Source: Faecalibacterium duncaniae (GTDB lineage Bacteria; Bacillota; Clostridia; Oscillospirales; Ruminococcaceae). Taken from it: DNA of 64,000 nt. The stretch lies in contig NZ_CP048437.1 of assembly GCF_010509575.1 (NCBI RefSeq), forward strand, positions 2,170,001 through 2,234,000. Reading direction: 5' to 3'. The position numbers and the translations under genes are program-made. The notes under the pieces are model-generated. The model ran no database searches. It was not told the DNA's origin and saw only the letters and a program-made list of their open reading frames with translations. How positions within the stretch are numbered: position 1 is the stretch's first letter; every line of letters starts with the position of its first letter. Below are positions 55,995 through 64,000 of the stretch, piece after piece.

Positions 55995-57881
55995 TTATCG
56001 CTTTCCGGGGAACACGCTCTGCGGTGCGATGTACGAGCCGTTGCGGCGGATCTCGAAGTGGCAGTGGTTGCCGGAAGAGCGGCCCGTGCTGCCCACATAG
56101 CCGATGAGCTGACCCTGCCGCACGGTCTGGCCCGCACTGACCGCCAGAGACAGGCAGTGGGCATAGACCGTGGTATAGCCGCCGGAGTGGCTGATGATCA
56201 CAGAATAACCATAGCCCGTACCGGCACCGGCCTTGTTATAACCCGCCTTGGTCACGGTGCCGCCCGCCGATGCATAGATGGGCGTACCGGCAGAGGCACA
56301 GATATCCACGCCCTTATGGCCGCTGCCATACCAACGTGAGCAGTAGCGGTAGCCCGGCACAGGCCAGATGAACTGACCGCTGCCGCCGATGTATGCCGCC
56401 GCACCGTACTTCGTGACCTTCTTGGTGCCAACGACCACCTTTTTGTTCACCGGCTCACGGATGGTCTCAGTGGAAAGGATGGTCTGCTCCAGCAGCACGC
56501 CATTGGTATCATAGACGTTCTGCATGGTGACGCGGCGCAGGCCGTTCTGGCCCTCCTGCAGGGTCTTGGTGGTACCCTTGGTGTACTCGTTGGACTGGGT
56601 GGTCTCGGTGCCGAAGGGGATTTCCTCCTCCCGCGTCTCCACCTTGGTAATGCGGACTTCCAGCAGAGCCTCCTGCTTGGTCACGATCAGCTGGTCGCCC
56701 TCCTGGATATTGGAGTTCTCGGTCAGGGGAGCACCCTTGAAATTCGTATTCAGGGCACACAGCTCCCGGAAGGTCAGGTCGTTCTTCTGGGCAATGTCCC
56801 ACAGGGTATCGCCCGCCATGACCGTGTAGATCTTCTCCTGCTGCTGCACGCCGGTCAGCATATTCTCGATGGAATTGTCATCCTCAAAGCTGTCGTTGAA
56901 GTAGATTCCATCTTCCAGCGTCACATTTTTGTTAAAGCCCACGCTGATATTCTCGTCCGTCTGATCCTCGTAGGGGGCCAGCAGGCTCTCCAGATAGCTG
57001 CGCAGGGTGTCACCATCGGAGCAGACTGCCGTCAGCTCCCCATCCAGATACAGGGCGGTGCCCTCACTGATCTGATCACTGGCGCTCTGCAGAATGGCGT
57101 TTGCCGTCTCGCTCTCGTCCATGGTCTTGTGGGTCACGGAGATGGTATAGGTCGGCTCGATGGTCAACTCGGTCTTGTCCGAACCGGCGTAGTTGATGCG
57201 CTGCATCACATCCTCTTTTGCGAGGTTGAACACTTCCTCATTGGCCACATAGCCAACGGTCTGGCCGTTCACCTGCACAGCCAGCGCATAGGGCTGGGCC
57301 ATCGTCCTGTTCCAGACCGTGACGAACACGGCCAGCATACACAGGGGCAGGATGTACATTGCTGTCCGGGGCAGCAGGCTCAGGTTGCGCTTGAGCCCGC
57401 CCACAAAATAGCGCCCGGCCGCTTTTACGGAAGCACCAAAGCCCCGCTCCCGGCGCACAACGTTGGCGTGGGCCGCCACAGCGCCGAGGCCCTTGAAAAA
57501 CAGGTAAAGCGGTGCCAGCAGATCCTTGAACATCTGCGCCGCACCGGGAAAGGCTGTTGCAATGATGGTATGCCGGGCATTCCTGCACCAGCGGGCCAGT
57601 CTGCGGGCCACGGCAGCAATGCCGCGCCCTGTGCGCACCACCATGTACTCTGCCGCAAAGCCCAGTGCATAAAATGCCTCGCCAACTGCCAGCACCACGG
57701 CACTGGCCCGCAGCTTTTTGGCCACATCATTCATGTGCCGCTGCGTTTTGCGGCGGAAACGGTGCCGCCGCAGCAGGCCGGAGATCTGGACCTTTGCCCA
57801 GAAGCTTCGCAGTTTTTCTCTGCCCTTCACCGGCGCTGCAGGAGCCTGGCTCTGCGGCTCCTTTGTTTTTTCTTCGATCAA
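55995..57881 (-). CDS. Membrane-anchored LysM-G5-M23 peptidase
   Basis: A 628-residue protein starting at TTG 57881 after AAGGAG. A long N-terminal basic cytoplasmic region is followed by one membrane helix at about 175-195. Outside lie a middle domain, a LysM domain (YTVMAGDTLWDIAQKN, about 350-400), a G5 domain (TRITKVETREEEIPF-like segment, 415-490) and a C-terminal M23 metallopeptidase (513-628). The zinc ligands are H522, D526 and the HCH pair at 606-608, with H575 catalytic. It should cut peptidoglycan cross-links from the outer face of the membrane. All catalytic residues are present. Confidence 0.9.
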   Translation of the reverse strand: MIEEKTKEPQSQAPAAPVKGREKLRSFWAKVQISGLLRRHRFRRKTQRHMNDVAKKLRASAVVLAVGEAFYALGFAAEYMVVRTGRGIAAVARRLARWCRNARHTIIATAFPGAAQMFKDLLAPLYLFFKGLGAVAAHANVVRRERGFGASVKAAGRYFVGGLKRNLSLLPRTAMYILPLCMLAVFVTVWNRTMAQPYALAVQVNGQTVGYVANEEVFNLAKEDVMQRINYAGSDKTELTIEPTYTISVTHKTMDESETANAILQSASDQISEGTALYLDGELTAVCSDGDTLRSYLESLLAPYEDQTDENISVGFNKNVTLEDGIYFNDSFEDDNSIENMLTGVQQQEKIYTVMAGDTLWDIAQKNDLTFRELCALNTNFKGAPLTENSNIQEGDQLIVTKQEALLEVRITKVETREEEIPFGTETTQSNEYTKGTTKTLQEGQNGLRRVTMQNVYDTNGVLLEQTILSTETIREPVNKKVVVGTKKVTKYGAAAYIGGSGQFIWPVPGYRYCSRWYGSGHKGVDICASAGTPIYASAGGTVTKAGYNKAGAGTGYGYSVIISHSGGYTTVYAHCLSLAVSAGQTVRQGQLIGYVGSTGRSSGNHCHFEIRRNGSYIAPQSVFPGKR

Positions 57882-58011
57882 AAGGGGTTGCTCCTTCCTG
57901 ACGTTTTGGGTCGAAAGTTACAAATTCATATCAATTATACACTCTGCCCGGGCCGATACAAGGCTTGTCACAAAATTTGGGCAGAGCTTTCACAGAGGTT
58001 TCACCGTATTT

Positions 58012-58929
58012 TCATATTTCAGCATCCAGCAATGCCCGCATATCCTCGGGCAGGGGGCTCTCCACTGCAATGGTGCGGGCGTGTTCCCCCACCGGCGTTT
58101 CCAACCGGATGCCGCCGGGCACCTCGGTGTAAGCCGGCACCCGGAAACTCTGCCGGGCGCAATGGAGTGCCTGCCGGGCAATGCGGTCACGGTGCCCGCC
58201 GTAAAGGTCGTCCCCAGCCAGCGGGTGGCCGATGGATGCAAAGTGCGCCCGGATCTGATGGGTGCGGCCCGTCACGGGAACACAGGCGGCAAGGCTCAGG
58301 CCCTGCGCTGCCCTTAATATGGTATACTCGGTGCGGCTGGGCTTGCCCTCGGGGGTCACGCACCGCCCGATGATGCTGTCCCCTCTCCGGCCAATGGGGG
58401 CATCGATGACCCCGGGGCCAAGGGGCAGTTCACCCTCCACGATGGCATAGTAGAGTTTCTCCACGCCCTCGGCCAGCAGGGGCGCGGCATAGCCGTTTTT
58501 TGCGGCCAGCACCAGCCCGCTGGTGTCTTTATCAATCCGGTTCACCGGGCGGAACACCGGGCTTTCGCCGTGGGCAACCGCCCAGGCGGCATAGCCGTTG
58601 GCCAGGGTATCCCGAGGGTAGTTCAGTGTGGGGTGGACCGCCAGATGGGGCGGTTTTTCCAGCACCACGGCAAAAGCATCCTCGTATACGACCCTGACCG
58701 GGATCTCAGGCTGCGGCTCCACGCCGGAGCCGTCGGCGGGCAGCGCAAAGCGGATGGTCTGCCCCGCCTGCACGCGGCGGTTGGCCAGAATGGGCGCATC
58801 GTCTGCAAAAAAGCCGCTGCCATGGAATTTGACCGCCCGGGCCAGCTCTGTGGAGACGGCACACCGGCGCAGAAAGCCGCGCAGCAGCACGCCATCGGCT
58901 TCGAGTGGGACATTGAAAAGCAGCTGCAT
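58012..58929 (-). CDS. RluA-family pseudouridine synthase (RluD-like)
   Basis: A 305-residue enzyme with the catalytic motif NRIDKDTSGLVLAAKNG (about residues 133-149) and GRTHQIRAHFASIGHPLAGDDLYGG. The N-terminal 80 residues are a poorly conserved S4-like part. It modifies 23S rRNA or tRNA uridines. A GGGGAGGGACAAGGG site precedes the start. It is the second RluA-type gene of the window and the two are not close copies. Confidence 0.9.
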   Translation of the reverse strand: MQLLFNVPLEADGVLLRGFLRRCAVSTELARAVKFHGSGFFADDAPILANRRVQAGQTIRFALPADGSGVEPQPEIPVRVVYEDAFAVVLEKPPHLAVHPTLNYPRDTLANGYAAWAVAHGESPVFRPVNRIDKDTSGLVLAAKNGYAAPLLAEGVEKLYYAIVEGELPLGPGVIDAPIGRRGDSIIGRCVTPEGKPSRTEYTILRAAQGLSLAACVPVTGRTHQIRAHFASIGHPLAGDDLYGGHRDRIARQALHCARQSFRVPAYTEVPGGIRLETPVGEHARTIAVESPLPEDMRALLDAEI

Positions 58930-58992
58930 CCCTTGTCCCTCCCCAAAAATTCACGCCATATTTAAATTTATTATACCAAATTTTATCGTCAC

Positions 58993-59021
58993 TTGCAAAT
59001 CTTGTTTTTTTATGGTATTAT
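58993..59021 (+). promoter_or_regulatory. Promoter of rnpB
   Basis: TTGCAA (58993-58998), 17-base spacer, TATTAT (59016-59021), ending 8 bases before the RNA. Confidence 0.85.
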
Positions 59022-59029
59022 GGGGAACA

Positions 59030-59373
59030 GAAAACGAGTGGAACATACGGCGGCGGGGCGGCTTTGACCGCTCTGAGGAAAGTCCGGGCCTCACAGAGCA
59101 CGGTAACTGCTAACGGCAGCCGAGGGTGACCTCAGGGAAAGTGCAACAGAAAGGAAACCGCCGCAGCAATGCGGTAAGGATGAAAGGGCGAGGTAAGAGC
59201 TCACCAGCGCATGGGTGACTATGCGGCTTTGTAAACCCTACCGGAAGCAACGCCTATATGGGACGTACAGCGCTGCTCGCGTGTCCCGAAGGCGGCACGA
59301 GCCTGTCAGCAATGGCAGGCCTAGACAGATCGTCGTTTAATACAGAACCCGGCTTACGGTCCATCTCGTTTTC
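59030..59373 (+). ncRNA. rnpB: RNase P RNA
   Basis: The conserved 5' block GAGGAAAGTCCGGGC (about 59075) and the 3' block ACAGAACCCGGCTTACGG (about 59343) pair in P4, and GAAAACGAG (59030-59038) with CTCGTTTTC (59365-59373) closes P1. Further expected blocks are present: GTGCAACAGAAAG, and GGTAAGAGCTCACCAG in the specificity domain. The layout looks like the ancestral type A. Confidence 0.95.
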
Positions 59374-59438
59374 CATTTGGTGTATCCACAGGGGGTTGTT
59401 AGAACCCTTCTTTGCCCCGCCGTCAGGCGCAGAGGCAG

Positions 59439-59464
59439 AGAGGGTTGATAACAGCCCTCTTTTC
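59439..59464 (+). terminator. Terminator after rnpB
   Basis: AGAGGGTT-GATAAC-AGCCCTCT (59439-59460) followed by TTTT. Confidence 0.8.
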
Positions 59465-59555
59465 GTTTTGGTCAGAGTGTGGTATACTATCCTCACCACG
59501 GGAGCACAGTTGTTCGCCGTGGGCAAACAAGAGAGACAGGATGTGAAATCCTCCG

Positions 59556-61490
59556 ATGAAAGATGGTTTTTTGAAAGCAGCAGCCCTCTCGCCCGCGCTT
59601 CGGGTGGCGGACTGCGCCTACAACACCCGGCAGATCCTCACGGAGCTGCGTGCCGCCGCCGCCCGCGGCGTGAAGCTGGCCGTGTTCCCTGAGTTCTGCC
59701 TGACCGGCTATACCTGCGGCGACCTGTTTTTGCAGCGCACCCTGCAGCAGGGAGCCCTGACCGGCCTGCAGGAGCTGCTGGATGCCAGCCGGGAGCTGGA
59801 CACCGTGGTCCTTATGGGCCTGCCCCTGATGGTGCGGGGCAAGCTGTACAACTGCGCTGCCGTGTTCTGCCGTGGGCAGCTGCTGGGTCTGGTTCCCAAA
59901 ACGTACCTGCCCAACTACGGCGAGTTCTATGAAAAGCGGCAGTTCACCCCCGGTTCCACCGAGGTGGAGTGGGTGAATGTCTGCGGGCAGGATGTCCCCT
60001 TTGGCACCTCCCTGCTCTTCCGCTGCCGCCAGATGCCCAGCTTTGTGCTGGGCGTGGAGCTCTGCGAGGACCTGTGGAGCGCCCTGCCGCCCTCCACCTT
60101 CCACGCACTGGCAGGCGCTACCGTCATCGCCAATCTTTCGGCCAGCGATGAAACGGTAGGCAAGGCCGAGTACCGCCGGGCACTGGTGGAAAACCAGTCT
60201 GCCCGCCTGCTCTGCGGCTACCTGTACGCCTCGGCAGGCCACGGCGAGAGCACCCAGGACATGGTGTTCGCAGGCCACGACCTGATCGCCGAAAACGGCA
60301 CCCTGCTGGCCGAGGTGAAGCCCTTTGCAGGCGGCCCTGCCGAGACGGAGCTGGACTGCCAGCGGATGGAATCGGAGCGGGCACGCAACACCAGCTTTGA
60401 GCCCAGCACTGAGGGCTACCAGACCGTGGAGTTCGACCTGGCCCTGACCGACACCGTGCTGACCCGCTGGGTAGACCCCACCCCCTTTATCCCCCACAAC
60501 GAGCAGCTGCGTGCCGAGCGCTGTGAGCTGATTTTGAAGATGCAGGCCGACGGCCTGGCCAAGCGTCTTGAGCACGCCCGCGCCAAAACAGCCGTCATCG
60601 GCATTTCGGGCGGTCTGGACAGCTGCCTTGCCCTGCTGGTGGCTGTCCGCGCCATGAAGCAGCTGGGCCGCCCCACCACCGATGTGCTGGCCGTGACCAT
60701 GCCCTGCTTTGGCACCACCAAGCGCACCCGCAGCAATGCAGAGATCCTCTGTGACGAGCTGCACGTCAGCTTTACCGAGATCGACATTGCCGCCACGGTA
60801 CACAGCCACTTCCGGGACATCGGCCAGGACGAGAGCGTGCTGGACGTGACCTACGAGAACGGCCAGGCCCGCGTGCGTACGCTGGAACTGATGGACACTG
60901 CCAACCGCACCGGCGGCCTGGTGGTGGGCACCGGCGACCTTTCCGAGCTGGCCCTGGGCTGGGCCACCTACAACGGCGACCATATGAGCATGTACGGCGT
61001 GAACGCAGGCGTGCCCAAAACGCTGGTACGCCACCTTGTCCGGTACGAAGCCGACATTGCCGCCACCCCGGCCCTGAAAGAGGTGCTGCTGGACATCCTC
61101 GACACCCCTGTGTCCCCCGAGCTGCTGCCCGCCAAGGACAACGGCGAGATCGCACAGCGCACCGAGGATCTGGTGGGCCCCTATGAACTGCACGACTTCT
61201 ACCTTTATTATGTGCTCCGCTTCGGCTTTGGCCCGGCAAAGATCTTCCGGCTTGCCAGGGCAGCCTTTGCGGGCCGGGAGGAATACCCGGACGCGGTGCT
61301 TTACAAATGGCTGCGCAACTTCTACTGGCGGTTCTTTGCCCAGCAGTTCAAGCGCAGCTGCCTGCCCGACGGACCCAAGATCGGCAGCGTGACCCTCTCG
61401 CCGCGCGGGGACTGGCGGATGCCCAGCGATGCCTGCGCCGCCCTGTGGCTGGCCGAGCTGGAACAGCTGTTCCCCCAGAAGGATGCCTGA
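59556..61490 (+). CDS. nadE: Glutamine-dependent NAD+ synthase
   Basis: A 644-residue two-domain enzyme. The N-terminal nitrilase-type glutaminase has the triad E46 (FPEFCLTGY), K115 (LVPKTYLPN) and C170 (GVELCEDLW). The C-terminal synthetase has the ATP P-loop IGISGGLDSCLALL (about residue 350) and the GTGDLSELALGW motif. It makes NAD+ from deamido-NAD+. It heads an operon with a NusG domain II protein 3 bases later and the LCP gene. Confidence 0.95.
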   Translation: MKDGFLKAAALSPALRVADCAYNTRQILTELRAAAARGVKLAVFPEFCLTGYTCGDLFLQRTLQQGALTGLQELLDASRELDTVVLMGLPLMVRGKLYNCAAVFCRGQLLGLVPKTYLPNYGEFYEKRQFTPGSTEVEWVNVCGQDVPFGTSLLFRCRQMPSFVLGVELCEDLWSALPPSTFHALAGATVIANLSASDETVGKAEYRRALVENQSARLLCGYLYASAGHGESTQDMVFAGHDLIAENGTLLAEVKPFAGGPAETELDCQRMESERARNTSFEPSTEGYQTVEFDLALTDTVLTRWVDPTPFIPHNEQLRAERCELILKMQADGLAKRLEHARAKTAVIGISGGLDSCLALLVAVRAMKQLGRPTTDVLAVTMPCFGTTKRTRSNAEILCDELHVSFTEIDIAATVHSHFRDIGQDESVLDVTYENGQARVRTLELMDTANRTGGLVVGTGDLSELALGWATYNGDHMSMYGVNAGVPKTLVRHLVRYEADIAATPALKEVLLDILDTPVSPELLPAKDNGEIAQRTEDLVGPYELHDFYLYYVLRFGFGPAKIFRLARAAFAGREEYPDAVLYKWLRNFYWRFFAQQFKRSCLPDGPKIGSVTLSPRGDWRMPSDACAALWLAELEQLFPQKDA

Positions 61491-61493
61491 GCC

Positions 61494-61850
61494 ATGAAGC
61501 AGAAAAAAAATCTCTGGGTCAATTTACTGTTCGCCGCTGTTGTTCTGGTGATCGCGGGGGTGCTTTTTTACCTCCGCAGTGCCGGGCAGAGCGGCAGCAC
61601 CCTGGGCGCGGAGCTGATCTACGGCGATGCGAACACGGTGCAGAAGCTCTCTCTGGACAGGGATGCCGTCTATGACATCAACACCGGCTATCTGACGGTG
61701 CACATCGAGGTCAAGGACGGCGCGGCACGGTTCATTGATTCCCCCTGCCCTGACCACATCTGCGAAAGCTTTGGCTGGATCTCGCAGGAGGATCAGACGG
61801 CCACCTGCCTGCCGGCACGGGCCGTTCTGACCATCGTGCCCCTTGCCTGA
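61494..61850 (+). CDS. NusG domain II-containing membrane protein
   Basis: A 118-residue protein with one N-terminal membrane helix (about 8-27) followed by an outside beta-domain of the NusG domain II type. It has the typical SPCPDHICESFGWISQEDQTA motif with cysteines around a conserved region (CPDHIC). The function of this family is unknown. It is often encoded beside ApbE or electron-transfer genes; here it sits between nadE and an LCP gene. Confidence 0.85.
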   Translation: MKQKKNLWVNLLFAAVVLVIAGVLFYLRSAGQSGSTLGAELIYGDANTVQKLSLDRDAVYDINTGYLTVHIEVKDGAARFIDSPCPDHICESFGWISQEDQTATCLPARAVLTIVPLA

Positions 61851-61875
61851 GGACATGTCAAAAAGGAGAATTCCT

Positions 61876-63582
61876 ATGTTTGATGAAACTTCCCGTTCCC
61901 ACACGGACGATGACAGCACCCGGCACATCCACCGGGGCCACCGCCCGCCGGAAGAAAAGACTGTGGAGGTGGACAGCGCGGCCTTTTTTGCGCCGGAAAC
62001 TGCCGCTCCCACCCCGCCGCCTGCACCGCCCAAGCCGCCGAAGCATACCGGCGGGCTTGCCCCGGAGTCAAAGCCGCCCCGCCGCAAACCGGATGCGGAC
62101 ACCGGCGCGGCCAACCCGAAACGAGGTACTGTTTTGCTGATCGTACAAGCCATTCTGAGCATTGCGGCCTTCTTCCAGCTCTGTCGCACCCAGATGCTGC
62201 CCGCACTGTATCTTGTCATCATTGCGGCGCTGCTGGTGCTGTTCTGGCTGCTGGTCAAGCGCTGCCAGGAGTACAGCGCCCCCCGCAAGGTATCCCGGGT
62301 GTTCTCGGTGTTCCTATGCGCCTTTCTGGCGCTGGGCTGTGTCTGGGCTCAGCAGGGCCTGAGTGCACTGGATAACGTGACCTCCGGCCTTGTCACCGGC
62401 ACCGAGGCCAACAAGATCACCAAGGAGCCCTTTGTGGTCTACCTGAGCGGCGTGGACAACCGCGGCGAATTGACCGAAAAGGCCCGCAGCGATGTGAACA
62501 TCATTGCCGTGGTCAACCCCTCCACCAAACGGGTGGCGCTCATCAACACTCCCCGCGATTACTATGTTGATCTGGCGGGCACCAACAGCAAGGACAAGCT
62601 GACTCATGCCGGTCTGTACGGCGTGGAGACCAGCATGGCAACCCTGGGCAACCTGTACGGGGTCAATGTGGACCAATACCTCCGCATCAACTTTGCGGGC
62701 TTCATCAGCATCATCGATGCCGTGGGCGGCGTGGATGTCTACTCCGATCAGGCGTTCACCTCGGTGGGCAGCCCCGGCTATTATGATCCCACCACCTTTG
62801 CCGAGGGCTGGAACCATCTGGACGGCAAGAGCGCTCTGGCCTTTGCCCGTGAGCGCCATGCCTTTGCCTCCGGCGATATCCAGCGCGGCATCAACCAGAT
62901 GAAAGTCATCGATGCCATGATGAACAAGATCAAATCTCCCACTGTGCTGATGAGTTTTTCCAAGCTGATGGATGCTGTGTCCGACTGCTTTGTGACCAGC
63001 CTTTCTCAGGAGCAGATCTCCGCACTGGTGCGGATGCAGCTGGCAAGCCTGTCTGACTGGGACATCCAGAGCTATACCGTGACCGGCACCAGCGGCAAGA
63101 GCTCCCAGTGCTACTCCGCAAAGGGTCAGAGCCTCTATGTGATGAAGCCGGATGAGAACTCCGTCAACCAGGCCAAGGAGCTGATCGCATCCGTTCTGGG
63201 CGGTGAAGGCACCGTGAGCGATACCCAGCAGACCCCCGAAAAGACCGAGGTATTCACCCCCACGGCTGACCCCAACGCGGGCACCTCTGTGGAGGAATCG
63301 CCCGACAGCGTCATTGTGGAGGAACCTGCCGAGAGCGTGCCTGCGGAACAGCCTGCCGATGAGCAGCCCGCAGAACCCACCCCCGAAGCGCCTGCCGAGA
63401 GCGAGGCTTCCACCGAAGCACCTGCCGAGAGTGAAGCCAGCAGTGAATCCACCGGCGGAGCAGAAACACCTTCTATCTCTCTGCCCACGCAGGAGCAGGT
63501 GGAATCTGCTGCCAACTCCCTGCATCAGGCCGCTTCCACCGTGCTGGATGCCCTGTTCGGTTCCAGCAGCAGCGGAGAATAA
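61876..63582 (+). CDS. LytR-CpsA-Psr (LCP) family cell-wall ligase
   Basis: A 568-residue protein. ATG 61876 follows AAAGGAG. The first about 90 residues are cytoplasmic and proline-rich, then three hydrophobic segments at about 90-160. The LCP domain (about 190-400) shows SDVNIIAVVNPSTKRV, NTPRDYYVDLAG, DAVGGVDVYSDQAF and WNHLDGKSALAFARERHAF, which contact the polyprenyl-pyrophosphate substrate. The last about 130 residues are a low-complexity tail of Glu, Pro, Ala and Ser with near repeats. LCP enzymes attach teichoic acid-like polymers to peptidoglycan. Confidence 0.92.
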   Translation: MFDETSRSHTDDDSTRHIHRGHRPPEEKTVEVDSAAFFAPETAAPTPPPAPPKPPKHTGGLAPESKPPRRKPDADTGAANPKRGTVLLIVQAILSIAAFFQLCRTQMLPALYLVIIAALLVLFWLLVKRCQEYSAPRKVSRVFSVFLCAFLALGCVWAQQGLSALDNVTSGLVTGTEANKITKEPFVVYLSGVDNRGELTEKARSDVNIIAVVNPSTKRVALINTPRDYYVDLAGTNSKDKLTHAGLYGVETSMATLGNLYGVNVDQYLRINFAGFISIIDAVGGVDVYSDQAFTSVGSPGYYDPTTFAEGWNHLDGKSALAFARERHAFASGDIQRGINQMKVIDAMMNKIKSPTVLMSFSKLMDAVSDCFVTSLSQEQISALVRMQLASLSDWDIQSYTVTGTSGKSSQCYSAKGQSLYVMKPDENSVNQAKELIASVLGGEGTVSDTQQTPEKTEVFTPTADPNAGTSVEESPDSVIVEEPAESVPAEQPADEQPAEPTPEAPAESEASTEAPAESEASSESTGGAETPSISLPTQEQVESAANSLHQAASTVLDALFGSSSSGE

Positions 63583-63599
63583 AACAGGATAAAACAGCA

Positions 63600-63640
63600 C
63601 AAGCCCCGGGCCTTGCAAAAGGTCCGGGGCTTGTTGTCTG
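63600..63640. terminator. Terminator after LCP gene
   Basis: AAGCCCCGG-GCC, loop TTGCAAAA, GG-TCCGGGGCTT followed by GTTGTCT. It lies between two convergent genes. Confidence 0.8.
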
Positions 63641-63662
63641 CTGATTTTACAGAGAAGCGCGA

Positions 63663-64000
63663 TTACTCAGCGTCGCCCAGCTCAAAGGTCTTGACAGAGA
63701 CAGTGCCGTTGCGGCCAACCTTGTCGGTGCGCAGATACTGGCGGGTGGTCTCGCCGTTGCTGGTCACGTCAGCAACATAGATCTGCTCGGCCTCGGCCTC
63801 GATGGGGAACTCCTCGGCCATGCCCTTCATGGGCAGAGCGCTCAGGTCTGCGTAAGCGCCGTTCACCTTCCACAGCTTCATGGTGTCGCCGTTGGACAGG
63901 GTGAACTCGCCGTAGCAGTCAGCGGAGTAGGTGGTGCCGTTCACATCCAGATCCTCGGTGCTGACAACGCTGGCGGCAGCGGCCTCGCTCTCGGCAGCTT
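63663..64000 (-). CDS. Unknown protein, C-terminal part (start outside window)
   Basis: The minus-strand frame is open to the window edge, about 113 residues visible. The leftmost coding part is rich in Ala, Ser and Glu, as in the linker behind a lipobox of Faecalibacterium-type lipoproteins. A beta-rich domain follows (GTTYSADCYGEFTLSNGDTM, then LWKVNGAYADLSALP) and ends FELGDAE. I do not recognise it. An exported, lipid-anchored protein is likely but the signal is not in view. Confidence 0.6.
   Translation of the reverse strand, partial: AAESEAAAASVVSTEDLDVNGTTYSADCYGEFTLSNGDTMKLWKVNGAYADLSALPMKGMAEEFPIEAEAEQIYVADVTSNGETTRQYLRTDKVGRNGTVSVKTFELGDAE

Noticed and set aside
1..64000. CRISPR arrays, IS elements with transposase genes and prophage structural genes
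   Set aside because: I scanned for regularly spaced repeats, DDE/HUH transposases and phage head or tail proteins and saw none in this window.

Overview
The window comes from a GC-rich, low-redundancy Firmicute chromosome of the Oscillospiraceae/Ruminococcaceae type, most likely Faecalibacterium or a close relative. This assignment rests on the protein styles (FprA flavoprotein, BMP/Nup nucleoside transporter, T-box pheST, TrkAH), the tmRNA and RNase P RNA, and dispersed small palindromic repeats. No 16S gene or other decisive marker is present, so genus is an inference.

Bases 1 to about 23,318 are the integrase-end part of an integrative conjugative or mobilizable element sitting against the 3' end of a tRNA-Pro(GGG) gene. 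From left to right it holds the C-terminal end of a giant SNF2-like helicase, mobC, a hairpin region that may be oriT, a small membrane protein, a MobP-type relaxase, and a type III methyltransferase gene cut off after about 70 codons. At that cut a lower-GC cargo begins. It holds a complete BceRSAB-like two-component/ABC module (4807-9765), debris of a second permease, a response regulator-ABC-permease-kinase module (11570-14902), and a LanF/LanE-like ABC pair (15010-16640). The second and third modules are bracketed by a direct repeat of about 940 bp, each copy of which carries different disabling mutations. Together the cargo looks like an antimicrobial-peptide sensing and resistance island.

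The element backbone resumes with Xre regulators, a Cys-rich small protein, and a leader containing four intrinsic terminators plus a hairpin over the ribosome binding site of a sigma-factor-like gene. Next come a structured RNA candidate (19703-19790), a CxxC protein, a MazF/PemK-type toxin overlapping a ParB-like (DUF6551-type) gene, an excisionase and a tyrosine integrase. Short direct and inverted repeats that are probably integrase binding sites lie between the integrase and the tRNA.

Bases 23,319 to 64,000 are chromosomal. uvrB-uvrA (excision repair) sits beside radC, followed by an RluA enzyme with a PAS protein, an FprA flavodiiron protein, rmuC with a transglutaminase-like protein, a secreted esterase-like protein, a GNAT enzyme, smpB-ssrA (ribosome rescue), ogt, and pheST under a T-box. 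An MFS exporter lies behind a repeat element, followed by trkA-trkH. A nucleoside uptake and salvage cluster follows: BMP lipoprotein, ATPase, two permeases, pyrimidine-nucleoside phosphorylase, cytidine deaminase and purine-nucleoside phosphorylase. Then come an orphan RelB-type antitoxin, a membrane-anchored LysM-G5-M23 peptidase, a second RluA enzyme, rnpB, and a nadE-NusG II-LCP operon. The window ends inside a minus-strand gene of unknown function.

Most chromosomal genes are ordinary. The regions worth a second look are the mobile element's leader RNA, toxin pair, duplicated regulator and cargo junction, and the TIR-bounded repeat next to the MFS gene.
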